Assembly (NCBI GenBank): GCA_947650285.1
Contig: CANTFL010001445.1
Location: 744,001 to 808,000 of the forward strand
DNA length: 64,000 nt
Direction of reading: 5' to 3'
Source of the DNA: Hyaloperonospora brassicae
Lineage: Eukaryota; Oomycota; Peronosporomycetes; Peronosporales; Peronosporaceae
Below, one piece after another: positions 45,421 through 55,027 of this stretch. Positions within the stretch are counted from its first letter, which is position 1, and every line of letters begins with the position of its first letter. The notes beneath the pieces were generated by a model. That model saw only the letters and a list, made by a program, of their open reading frames with translations, did no database searches and had not been told where the DNA came from. The position numbers and the translations under genes were made by a program.

Positions 45421-45968
45421 CCTTTTCCACAGATGAGTGAGGAGGATGTGGCGGGAACATGGCACACAATAGATAGGCCCAAGTAGAGATGAAGTTGAGG
45501 CTGATACATTTACAACGTCTACTTGGAATGGCTTCTGACAGGTGTCAAGATTCGTCGCACACTTCAGTGGGGATCCCACTGGCTTCTGACAGATGTGCGT
45601 GTTTCGTCACAGACCACAGTCGGGAGTTCAGTGGCGTCTTGCTGAGGATCGATTGCTACGTGGGACGGTCTTGTGTCGCTACGTAGCATCCGAATGCGAT
45701 GGTACGATAAACCTACTCGCAAGCACCGTGTCAACCTCGAGGCAAAGGCACGCAACGACACGGAGACACACGCGCATCACTCTATTTTGCACTAGTGGTA
45801 ACCAGTCAGTGGCTTTCGAGCACAAACGGGTACATGTTGTGATAGAAGTTTGAGCAGAAGCTGTCTACGAAAGTCAGTTGGCCGAGCTCTGGAAACAAAA
45901 CATGCGATTATCGTTAGTTTTGGTTGAACGCTAGCAAACACAAGCGACCCGAGGTCCCATGGCTCCGA
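45421..45968 (+). repeat. Unit A, left part of duplicated block
   Basis: Homologous to 60474-60958 of unit B. Shared blocks include GGGAACATGGCACACAA, ACGTCTACKTGGAATGGCTTCTG, AGTCAGTGGCTTTCGA and GCGACCCGAGGTCCCATGGC. It is interrupted at TCCGA by Gypsy-1. No supported gene. Confidence 0.85.
45964..45968. repeat. Gypsy-1 target site duplication TCCGA (left)
   Basis: Identical to 53717-53721 and to the single occurrence at the empty site in unit B (60954-60958). Confidence 0.95.
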
Positions 45969-46408
45969 TGTAACGGGTTAGGCCGTTACATGAAATTGTC
46001 ATTAAGAACAATTTGATAATAAAGAATATTACGTAGAACATTCGCTTAACAATATCACAGACATGGTGATATTGTTGAGATGACCGAATGGTCTACTCAT
46101 TGGTTGGTATCGTGATGATATCAACCCACCAATCGCTGCCAGACGCGCGCATTGGGTGGTGAGTAGACCTTATCATACATTTATTTACATTAGTTAAATT
46201 AAGTCAGGACAACATAAGATTCAAAAAGTTATAGGACTTAATTATATTAATATAGTTTTACTTTTACCAGAGACTAGTCCGACTACCTAGTCTCCTTTCC
46301 TTCCTCTGTGTTCCTTCAACACCTAGCAGGGCACTGTCGATCGCTGTCGTCAGTAGAAGTATACTCCGTACTGGTCAACCAGTACGTAGTCAACAGTGCC
46401 CTGTTACA
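45969..46408 (+). repeat. Gypsy-1 5' LTR
   Basis: 440 bp, TGTAACGG to CCCTGTTACA. Contains a starting palindrome (TGTAACGG/CCGTTACA, 45969-45990), a hairpin with arms CAATATCAC/GTGATATTG (46050-46074), a TATA-like AT stretch (TTAATTATATTAATATAG near 46236), and a terminal nested hairpin. In that hairpin AGGGCACTGT (about 46327) pairs with ACAGTGCCCT, around the inner stem CGTACTGG/CCAGTACG (46367-46386). Confidence 0.95.
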
Positions 46409-46410
46409 CC

Positions 46411-46428
46411 TGGTAGCACTTTGTAGTC
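46411..46428 (+). other. Gypsy-1 primer-binding site
   Basis: TGGTAGCACTTTGTAGTC starts two bases after the LTR with TGG, the complement of a tRNA CCA end. Which tRNA it matches was not determined. Confidence 0.6.
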
Positions 46429-46467
46429 CGTCCAAGGACCACGACCCCATCGCTCAACATTAAAATA

Positions 46468-47110
46468 TTGGATGATGTAGACGGCGACAGCTTTCACGGA
46501 ACCCGTGAAAGCTACTCCCATTTGAGCGACATCGAATGGAGTGCGGTCGAACGAATGAGTTCGACCGTTGGCGAGGAAGCCATCTGGGCCATGCTATCCT
46601 CAAGGGATAGGGACCAGCAACATGTCGTCATTAGCAAGTTCTTGCAACGAGAACTTGATGAGTCGCGAGCGCGGGTGACCTTGTTACAACAACAAGATCA
46701 CCAGCTGACCGAAGCACTGAGACAACAACAGTCTTATTGCGCAGAGCCGACGCGTGAGCGTCGACGGGAGTCTCTAAAACTAGAGGTCTTCAAGTATCGG
46801 GGAGTCGAGGAAGACTCCCTGTTGAGGTGGTTCGTCTAGATGGACGATGCCATCGATGCTCGTCGCATCGATGATGAGCGAATGCAAGTCTCATTCGCTC
46901 AGTCTAACCTGGCAGGAGAAGCCAAAGATTGGGCCCTGAACCTCAAGTGGCACGACCCAAATGTGTTTGGGTCGTTGAGGATCTTCAAGACCCTTCTCAG
47001 TGAGACGTTCGAGCCGCCCAGAGCATAGTTCAGGACTCTTTCGGAGCTCCTGCAACTCAAGCAGGGTAAGCGTAAGGACACACTTACGCCCAACATGTAC
47101 GCTACCTTGC
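46468..47110 (+). pseudogene. Gypsy-1 gag (capsid)
   Basis: The gag frame opens at a TTG (46468) with no ATG at the expected place. It covers a coiled-coil N-terminus (RELDESRARVTLLQQQDHQL), then LKLEVFKYRGVEEDSLLRWF, a TAG (46837-46839), MDDAIDARRIDDERMQVSFA, EAKDWALNLK, KTLLSETFEPPRA and a second TAG (47026-47028). This is the Retrotrans_gag capsid layout. A frameshift near 47100 joins it to the next segment. Confidence 0.85.
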
Positions 47111-47480
47111 AAGCTGCATGGTAGTAAACCCTGTGAGTGAGTTTGTTTTGATCACAATCTTTATTCAAGGGCTGTCAGACGGTCCCATTAGGGACCACCT
47201 GTTCCGCGGAGAGCTAAAGACGCTCTCAGAGGCAATCTTCGCAGCGGAGCAAGAAGATTATAGCGTGAGACAGTCTCACGCTACGTTGACCCCGCATCGT
47301 CCACAGAGACGATTAGCAGTCGGAGGTCCAGAACCAATTGACCTCTGACAAGTCGAGGGCGAGTAACCTCGCTTTATAAACGACTAGCAAATGATGGGAT
47401 TCCATCGCTGTCACAAGTTGGGACAATATGCATATGAATGCAGTGTCCCCCGCTCAGGACCTCGTGGTGCTGAGCGCAAT
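47111..47480 (+). pseudogene. Gypsy-1 gag C-terminus and nucleocapsid
   Basis: 47118-47348 continues the capsid (IFIQGLSDGPIRDHLFRGE, EAIFAAEQEDYSVRQ). At 47391 the zinc-knuckle position reads FHRCHKLGQYAYEC, where the family has C-x2-C-x4-H-x4-C. The first Cys is Phe and the His is Gln, so RNA binding is probably lost. Confidence 0.8.
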
Positions 47481-48296
47481 ATTCACCCACCAGCAAGAAG
47501 AACTGGAGGGCGAGGGTCCGTTGCTGTTGCGAAGTCGCAAGCGAGGTGGACCATCAAAACAAGGTCGGGATCAGTAGGGGCGGAGCGCCCTACTATTCCA
47601 GCAACATCAAGAGAATTTGCAAATCTCCTGAAGAAGGTTGCTCCCGACACACAATTTATGTGTGTCTCTGGACTTGGTAATGAGGTATCTCTCATCACCT
47701 TGAAGTTAGAAGTGACAAAAGACTTGTCACTTCGCGCCCTAGTTGACTGTGGGGCGTCGAACAATTTTGTTCGTCGCCAGTCGCTAGAGCCAGGAATTTT
47801 TAACTTCGTGGAGCGGGAGATCCCTCCAACGAAGATGACGGTGCGTTTAGCGACAGGCGCATCGATCACTGTGAAGAAACGTGTAGTCGGAATCAACTAC
47901 ATTTTGAAAGATGAACAGTACGATGATGATTCTATCGTGCTTGACCTAGATGACAAGTTCGACGTCATCTTAGGGTTGCCTTGGCTCAGGAGATACGAGC
48001 CAAGGGTGAGTTGGCAGTATCGATCGGTTACGATACATGCTACTTGTTCCTCAGATAATCACCTGACAAATATCTTGGAACGCCCACACTCACGTGGGTG
48101 TGACAAGTAAGTGCGATGGTCTCACTTGTGGTACGGTCGTTAGCACGACTGTTCAAGAGCACATGGTAGATGATCACTACATTGTGGAGAAATCTCTCCC
48201 AGATCCTGAGGGAGTAATTTCCCAGGAGGTAATTGAGACACTGAATGTCTTGGTTAATGATGGATCACCGTAGGCGCTTACACGATTGATCTGATT
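47481..48296 (+). pseudogene. Gypsy-1 aspartic protease
   Basis: An open segment to 48110 carries the active site LVDCGASNNFVRR (Asp near 47744), then MTVRLATGASITVKKRVVG, and FDVILGLPWLRRYEPRVSWQ near 47960-48020. The catalytic Asp is intact (DCGA in place of DSGA is usual in this family). The frame ends at 48110, and 48111-48296 is a linker in other frames. Confidence 0.88.
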
Positions 48297-49221
48297 GTGC
48301 CTCCAGAGTTAACTTCGGAGATAACTCAACTGCCGACGCTAGAACCGAAACGGTTCTTGCGTGATCTGCGTAGTGGCAAAGTCAAGCAGATCTGTGTACT
48401 CGTCGCAGAGGATGATTATGTGGCCAATATTCGGTCGGCGACAGTATTTGCTGAGAACAAACGGGTTCTCAGCAACTCATCGAGGGACGAAAGTGTCCTC
48501 GATGAGAAGACTCGGATTGAGCGATACACGTCTCAATCCTGGGAGTCGCTTCAGGCAAATCCTTTGTACACGAATTTGATCGAATTCAAGGATATATTCC
48601 CTGAATACGTACCTTGCGAGTTGATAAAGACAAAGGCACTCGACACGAGATCGAGCTCAAACCGGGCTCGAAGTACCGTGTCATGAGGCAGTGGCCACTG
48701 CCTCGTGAACAAGTACTAGCGATCGACAAATTCTTTGCCGATCGCTTAGCAGCGGGCCATGTGAGGGAATCAACATCCCCTCACAGCTCTCCGACCTTCT
48801 GTGTGCGAGAGGCCACAGGGGGATGGCGGATAGTGCACGCGCTCAACATGTTGAACGCTGCAACGGTACCGGATCAGACGCCGATACCGAGGAAGGACGT
48901 AATCATAGATTGTATGTCAAAGAGTACCATCTTTTCGTCCATGGATCTGATGGATGGGTTCTATCAGATCCTCATGCGTGAACGGGACATCTCGTTCACG
49001 GCAGTGAGTATCCCCGCCGGGATGCTGTGGGAGTGGCTAGTTATGCCAAAGGGGCTGAGCAATGCCCCTGCAACATTCAACAGATGTGTCACAAATCTGT
49101 TGAGACCGGTGCGAGACTTCGCACCGAGTTAATTCGATGATGTGTTCGTCCGTAGCCGGGCTATGGACGGAAATCGGACGTTGAAGTTCACAGAACTCAC
49201 GTTCGTCAGGTTCTTCAACTT
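48297..49221 (+). pseudogene. Gypsy-1 reverse transcriptase
   Basis: 48297-48686 gives the protease-RT linker (LIEFKDIFPEYVPCEL). 48614-49132 gives the RT palm and fingers: HEIELKPGSKYRVMRQWPLP, FCVREATGGWRIVHALNMLN, IFSSMDLMDGFYQI (first catalytic Asp), FTAVSIPAGMLWEWLVMPKG, LSNAPATFNRCV. The YFDD box reads stop-Phe-Asp-Asp because its Tyr codon is TAA (49130-49132). A frameshift near 49200 follows. Confidence 0.92.
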
Positions 49222-49983
49222 ATGCGCAAGCATAAGTTGTATGCTAACCTCAAGAAGTGTATATTTGCGGCAAGCGAAATACCACTTCTTGGGTGCATGG
49301 TGGGTAAACACGGCGTACGCCCTGATCCCGAAAGGATCAAGACGATCCCCGACTGGCCAGTGCGAGTCGATGCCAAGGGACTAAGGAAGTTCCTTGGGCT
49401 AGCGGCGTACTTGCACAAGTACTCGCGCAACTACGCCGAGATGACTTCTCATCTTTCTTGCTTGCTCAAGAAAAATGTCAAGTGGTCATGGAACGCTGAG
49501 TGCCAGCGTTCCTTTGAGGGTATCAAGAAAAGCTTGATGCAATCGCCCATCTTGGCGATTGCCGACCAGGACAGACCATTTCACGTGATATGTGACGCCA
49601 GCGATTTTGCTATCGGCTATGCGTTGATGCAATACGACATAGACGGCGCAGAGCGCGTCGTCTATTATCAATAGCGTCATCTGCAAGCAGCTGAGCGCAA
49701 TCACCCAGTGCATGACAAGGAACTACTTGCCATGAAGTATGCACTAGCTAAGTTCCGGGTCTATCTTTTGGGAGATAGACCGTTCATCGTCTATACGGAC
49801 CATGCGTCACTACACACGGCCATAAACAGTCCACACCTCTCGCAAAGGATGGCGAGGTGGTTGTCCTTCTTCGCGGAGTATAACTTCTCCATGAAGTACA
49901 AGCCAGGACGACTCAATGTCGTCGCTGATGCGTTTTAGCGTCGGCCCGACTTCGAGCCAACGTCCCTAGTCAACAGTGAGGCC
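49222..49983 (+). pseudogene. Gypsy-1 RT thumb and RNase H
   Basis: 49222-49674 reads KHKLYANLKKCIFAASEIPL, GVRPDPERIKTI, LRKFLGLAAYLHKYSRNYAE and then the RNase H entry VICDASDFAIGYALMQYD. After a TAG (49672) the frame resumes with DKELLAMKYALAKFRVYL, FIVYTDHASLHTAI and KPGRLNVVADAF. A second TAG (49936-49938) replaces the Ser of the usual ADALSRRPD motif. The acidic residues of RNase H are present. Confidence 0.9.
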
Positions 49984-51503
49984 TTGCTCACTGTTGCGAC
50001 ACTGTCCATCAGTGTGCTGTCGTTGCCTTTACCCGACGACGTGCGGAAAGTATACGCAGGAGACACGAATCTTCTCCTTTTATTAGGTCATCTTGAGAAC
50101 TCATCCCGTAAATCCTTGTCGTATTTGCCGTCTCTGTACTGTTCCTCTTTGGATCGGTACACGACTCGCAATGGACTGCTGTACTATACAGCAGTTGCCG
50201 ACGACACGCCTCGTGTCGTCGTTCCCGATCATGATGACTTGCGATTGCGCATCATGTTCGAATGTCACGATGCGCCGTCTGGCGGGCACCGTGGCCGAGA
50301 AAATACTTACCGCACGGTCAGTCGTGACTTTTTTATGGCCCCGCCAGTATCAGTTTGTCCACAAGTACATTCTTTCTTGCGAGGTCTGTCAACGGGTGAA
50401 GCCTAGTCCTTGATCCCGTGCACCGTTACAACCTCTACCGGTCCCGGCAGAGTGTTAGGAGTCCGTGTCAATGGACTTCGTCTTCGGGTTCCCCGAAGAC
50501 TCTTACAAGAATAATGGTATTCTTGTGTTTGTGGATCGTTTCAGCAAGAGGTGCATCTTTCTGCAGTCTCTAAATCAATCACTGTACACGGCTATGCGCG
50601 TGTCTTCATCGACACTGTGTTTCGACTCCACGGTTTACCCCGTGAACTCGTATCCGACCGTGACCCTCGGTTCACAGCGGCGTTATGGCAATCCGTTTTC
50701 CGCACATTAGAAACACGGTTGAAGATGTCAACCTCTGATCATCCCGAAACGGATGGTCAGACTGAACGGGCGAACCGCGTCCTCGAAGAAATTCTTCGTG
50801 GATACGTCCACTCCTTTTCACATTAGAGTGAGTTCTTGCCGATGGTTGAGTTTGCCATCAACAACTCCGTGCAAGCGTCCACAACGCATACATCGTTCTA
50901 CGTGAATGGCTTACGCCACCCACGTATTCCCGCCCTCATATAGAGTGACTCTGAGTTAAGGGGGGGACTCGCTCGAGCAAAAACCGTTTTGGCTCTTGCT
51001 CAGCACGTATCACCGCTCACGCCGATACGTTTGATGCCGATGTCGACGTTGTCGACATCGAGAAAATTGAGCTTAGCAGTAGCGATGACGCTGCTGCTAC
51101 ATCAGATAATAATGACGGTGCTGGGATATTCAGCATCGTCAACGACAATGCCAGCGAGGAGGAAGACACCCTCGCTGAAGAATACAACGATCTCTTAGCA
51201 GTGCGCACGAAGCGCACTGAAAAACACAACAACGAGTCAGCAGAGAACTTCCTGCTGACTCGAGAGGCGGTAGTCCGTTTTGTACAGGACTCCATCGTAA
51301 ATGCGGTGGACCGCCAGAAACAGAACGCATACAAGAAGGGAAGAGCAAATGTTCTTTCATTTAAGGTTAACGACCTAGTAGAACTGTCTACGGTAAACCT
51401 ACCTGGACATGTAGTCACTTGTGTCGGCAGTAGTAATCTACTGCCGAAATACATTGGTACATTTCGTGTGTTGCACCGCAAGGGCAATGCATACACGATC
51501 TAA
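49984..51503 (+). pseudogene. Gypsy-1 integrase
   Basis: The HHCC zinc domain is HDAPSGGHRGRENTYRTVS with CEVCQRVKPSP after a frame change near 50330. The core has VSMDFVFGFPEDS (first Asp, about 50475), ELVSDRDPRFTAALWQ (second Asp, about 50665) and HPETDGQTERANRVLEEIL (Glu, about 50765), so all three catalytic residues remain. The C-terminal part is at 51201-51503 (ENFLLTREAVVRFVQDSI, LPKYIGTFRVLHRKGNAYTI). Stops: TGA near 50411, TAG near 50457, 50824 and 50941, TAA at 51501. Confidence 0.92.
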
Positions 51504-52169
51504 TTGCCTCGTAGGATACGCACGCATCCTACGTTTTATTTTGGTCGTCTCCGCCCGTAACATCAGTACGAGGCCACTTGCGAGAACGGAGAAAACGGGC
51601 ACGCTCAAGAATCCCCAACAGATTCTTGTGATCACGGAACAAACATTCAAGTTGGTCCTTCGTCGAAAGGAGTTGGTCCTTCGTCGACGCGGCTTCGCGA
51701 CGAGCCGTCTCTATCGCGTCGCGCAAACGACGCCTCTCGCGTTCACTCTCAAGCTAAGCGAACGCAAATTCAGATTGGTCCTTCTCCCGATCGGCACGAA
51801 GACGTCGCACGTCCGACTTCAAGGCGTGCCGTCGGTTGTATTTGTGCTCGACGTCCTCCCATAGCTCGGTCAGGTAACGCTCGTGGTTACCCAAAGTATC
51901 GTGCAGGCCCGGTGGCTGAGCTGGACCTTGTCTTTCCACCACCACCAGAACCACTGGTGGATTCCCACGGTGGTCAAAGCTCTCTCGTGGAGCGTATCTT
52001 GAACCACCGTGGCGATTCAGGATCAAGGAAGAGCTACCTCGTCCAGTGGCGGGGGTACCCATCTTCCTTTGACAGCTGGGAACGAGATTCCCAGCTGATG
52101 GCTGACGTTGAAGGTCTCGTCCACCAGTATGACGAGACTCATCCGATTGGTCCGAGGGCCCATCGGTAA
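51504..52169 (+). pseudogene. Gypsy-1 integrase-chromodomain linker and chromodomain
   Basis: After the TAA the sense frame continues LPRRIRTHPTFYFGRLRP and a hydrophilic linker to 51911. The chromodomain follows: SLVERILNHRGDSGSRKSYL, VQWRGYPSSFDSWERDSQL, VHQYDETHPIGPRAHR, with a stop at 52167-52169. Chromodomains steer integration to particular chromatin. The whole segment overlaps a reading frame on the opposite strand. Confidence 0.9.
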
Positions 52170-53144
52170 ACACGCGCTTTTGGCCCTTGTAGACGGATTG
52201 CAAGTTTGCAATCGCGTCCCACATCTCAGCCAAGATGTGAGCCCTTCCCCAGGGCGAACTTAGAGAATACACGTCCCTATGTGCACGTTGCGAGTTGTCA
52301 ACACAGCTCGCACAAAGAACACCCCAAGTGAGGCATTCAATGCCGGCCTCACTTGACAAACAATGCAACCGGTACCTTGCACCGGTTGACGTTCGCTTTT
52401 CGAACTTGATGCGTATCGCCTCAATCTTCTTAAGCCACCCTTCTCGTCCAAAATTCTTGACATTTTGGACGAAGGCGTTCCACGCTGCCAAAAGCGAGTT
52501 CTTGTCACGCTTTTGGTTGCCATTGTACCATCGATGCCTAAAGAAGGCATCGAGATAAAAGTCTTCTTCAGCGCGAAAGTTTATCGCGCTGGGACTTAAG
52601 CCATGAAGCTCAGTTGCATCGGATAATAAAATTCGATGGTGCTGGCTTGTCTCGTGAGACAGGCTATCGATGAGCTGGTCGGACAAGCGCCACGGCTTGA
52701 GCTCACCACGCTTCAATGTGGTACCTGTTTCGATACCACGGCTATCAGAATGACGACGGCTCTCGTCATCGTCATCACGCTCTTTCGGGGAAGCGCGAGT
52801 TGATGCTGGTGAGGCATAGTATTCCTCACCATAGAATTCATTATCACTGCCGAACAGACTGTGTTGCATTTCACGAGTTCGCTTGTTCGACAGTGCTCTT
52901 GACGAACGATGAGGCACCGCCAGTGATCGGGATGCCTCTGGAACGTTGCGCAAGTCAGGCACGTCTGACTCGCCATAATTGATGACCTCATTGTCAAGGT
53001 CATCATGTGCACGTGGTGCGATACCGCGTGCGTCTGCAGCATCTTCTGCTGCAGACGGAGAAAAGCAGCAGACGAAGAAGCGTCTGCCGCAGAGGCTGAC
53101 ACAGTAGCAGGCTGTGTGGTCTTCAAATCACCTCGCATAGACAT
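51529..53144 (-). pseudogene. Gypsy-1 antisense gene, about 540 codons, coiled-coil C-terminus
   Basis: A long coding frame runs opposite to pol. It begins at ATG 53142-53144 (MSMRGDLKTTQPATVSASAA, Ala/Ser-rich). It shifts frame once near 53060. It is then open from about 53055 to 51757 (at least 402 codons from a GTG at 52962), with ELKPWRLSDQLIDSLSHETS, YLDAFFRHRWYNGNQKRDKN, SLLAAWNAFVQNVKNFGREG and EKRTSTGARYRLHCLS. A single TAG (51754-51756) is followed in the same frame by LESERERRRLRDAIETARRE and KDQLLSTKDQLECLFRDHKN, ending at 51529. Conserved Trp/Phe/Arg patches and a charged coiled coil look like real protein. No known catalytic motif is seen. It would be read from near the 3' LTR. 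Confidence 0.7.
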
Positions 53145-53261
53145 CTTGACTATGCGAGGCAGGGTCAGGAGTGAATGGGTCTGACCAGACAAGTGCTCCC
53201 TGTCCCACTGGTGGCCAACGGGTGGCCACCAAGTATTCGATAGTCACACAGTGACTATCAG

Positions 53262-53276
53262 ATAAGGGAGGGGATA
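53262..53276 (+). other. Gypsy-1 polypurine tract
   Basis: GATAAGGGAGGGGATA directly precedes the 3' LTR at 53277. It is the expected primer site for plus-strand DNA synthesis. Confidence 0.8.
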
Positions 53277-53716
53277 TGTAACGGGGTAGCCCGTTACATG
53301 AAATTGTCATTAAGAACAATTTGATAATAAAGAATATTACGTAGAACATTCGCTTAACAATATCACAGACATGGTGATATTGTTGAGATGACCGAATGGT
53401 CTACTCATTGGTTGGTATCGTGATGATATCAACCCACCAATCGCTGCCAGACGCGCGCATTGGGTGGTGAGTAGACCTCATCATACATTTATTTACATTA
53501 GTTAAATTAAGTCAGGACAACATAAGATTCAAAAAGTTATAGGACTTAATTATATTAATATAGTTTTACTTTTACCAGAGACTAGTCCGACTACTTAGTC
53601 TCCTTTCCTTCCTCTGTGTTCCTTTAACACCTAGCAGGGCACTGTCGACCACTGTCGTCAGTGAAAGTACACTCCGTACTGGTCAACCAGTACGTAGTCA
53701 ACAGTGCCCCGTTACA
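53277..53716 (+). repeat. Gypsy-1 3' LTR
   Basis: 440 bp, TGTAACGG to CCCCGTTACA, the same length as the 5' LTR with about a dozen substitutions. The terminal nested hairpin is preserved. Confidence 0.95.
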
Positions 53717-53721
53717 TCCGA
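53717..53721. repeat. Gypsy-1 target site duplication TCCGA (right)
   Basis: Exact match to 45964-45968. Confidence 0.95.
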
Positions 53722-54947
53722 GGCATCCCTCTAGCATCACAGCGATGGCAAATGTGTCTAGTTGTCCAGCATTTAACGCAGAACATCTTACTGCTCCTTC
53801 GTTTCTGCCGCAACGAGGTGTTGATTGTCCAATATCTTACGCAGCTCGTCAGTCTTCGTCACCTGTACAATGAAATACGCACACTCGTCCTTCTTCATGT
53901 TCTAATTCGCTTCAGCAAACACAAGCATAAACCGAAGGTACCCCATTGTTGCATTTGATGCGAAAAGACGTGGAGTGCCGTCCTTTTGGTCGTTGGATGC
54001 ACGTGCTCAATGCGACTACGACGACCTTCGCGATGGCCATCGCGGTCGTGACAGCAGCCGTGGATCGGCTGACCCAGTTGTGAAAGCACCTACAGCCAAG
54101 AAACCATCTCACCACTGTCCGATCACAATCAATCTCCAGCATCTCCAGTCACCTCTAGCTTCTTCTTCTTCCTCTTCTTCGCTCTGCATCAGCATAGTCC
54201 GTGTTGTTCGAGACGATATCCGCTGACTCGCTAGAAAGACCGTTGAGGCTCATGCAGCTGCACAGCACGACAGCATACAAATTCAGTCTCGTCTCCACAG
54301 ATTCTAGCGGAGTCAATGACGCACCTAGTTGGACAACAGCTCACGAGCGACAGAGCAGACGCCAATCGCTTCGAGACGCAACAGACCCAGCGAGAACCCA
54401 CCAGTGGCCATACCGGTCCCCTTTACATGAGGCGCGAGCACCAGTGCGTCCAGTGCCTCTCGTGTCTCTTGTTTCGTCAATCAGCTACTGGCCATTTGCC
54501 ATCGCCCGAGTGTCTCGACGCAGTCGCAGTGGCCCATACAGCCGAATCGTTCCACACTGTCAGGACGGCAGGCGCCTTTTCTTCCGTATTCAGACGAGAC
54601 CGCGGGCGCGTTCAGCTGCGCGTGGAGACCGTCGGGCGGCAGACGACGACCTGGAGCAGATGGGCGGACTGTGGTGCCGCGCGGACGACTGGGGCGGCCA
54701 CAGCGCGTCGCATCGCGGGGTCTCAGCGGGACGATGGGGTGTCCGATGGCCTGCCATGACCGAGTCGGCGGAACGGAGAGCGCTGATTGGTGGAGGGGAT
54801 GTACCCAACGAAGCGACGGACAACAGCGGTGCCGCCACAGAGCGCAGAAGAGACACACGAACGGGTACCACTGTCCCTGAAACTCGTCGTCCCGCGGTCA
54901 AAAAGGGGGAGAAGAGTATAGTTCACCAAGTCGACTTTTTCCAGTCC

Positions 54948-55027
54948 AATCGACAATGGTCACGTCAAATCGACAATGGTCACGTCAAATCGACTTTGGT
55001 CACGTCAGATCGACAATGGTCACGTCA
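54948..55027. repeat. 20-bp tandem repeat with GGTCACGTCA core, four copies (unit A)
   Basis: Units of the form AATCGACAATGGTCACGTCA start at 54948, 54968, 54988 and 55008. The core complement TGACGTGACC contains a TGACGT half-site of the kind bound by bZIP factors. Unit B has five copies. Confidence 0.85.

Larger units (their letters stand above)
45969..53716 (+). mobile_element. Gypsy-1: Ty3/Gypsy chromodomain retrotransposon with antisense gene
   Basis: A complete 7.75-kb insertion: 440-bp LTRs at both ends, 5-bp TCCGA duplications, a primer-binding site, gag, protease, RT, RNase H, integrase, chromodomain, an additional gene on the opposite strand, and a polypurine tract. About a dozen differences by eye between the LTRs (about 97 percent identity) indicate moderate age. 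Around ten stops and several frameshifts in gag-pol show it is no longer autonomous. It splits duplicated unit A. Confidence 0.95.
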
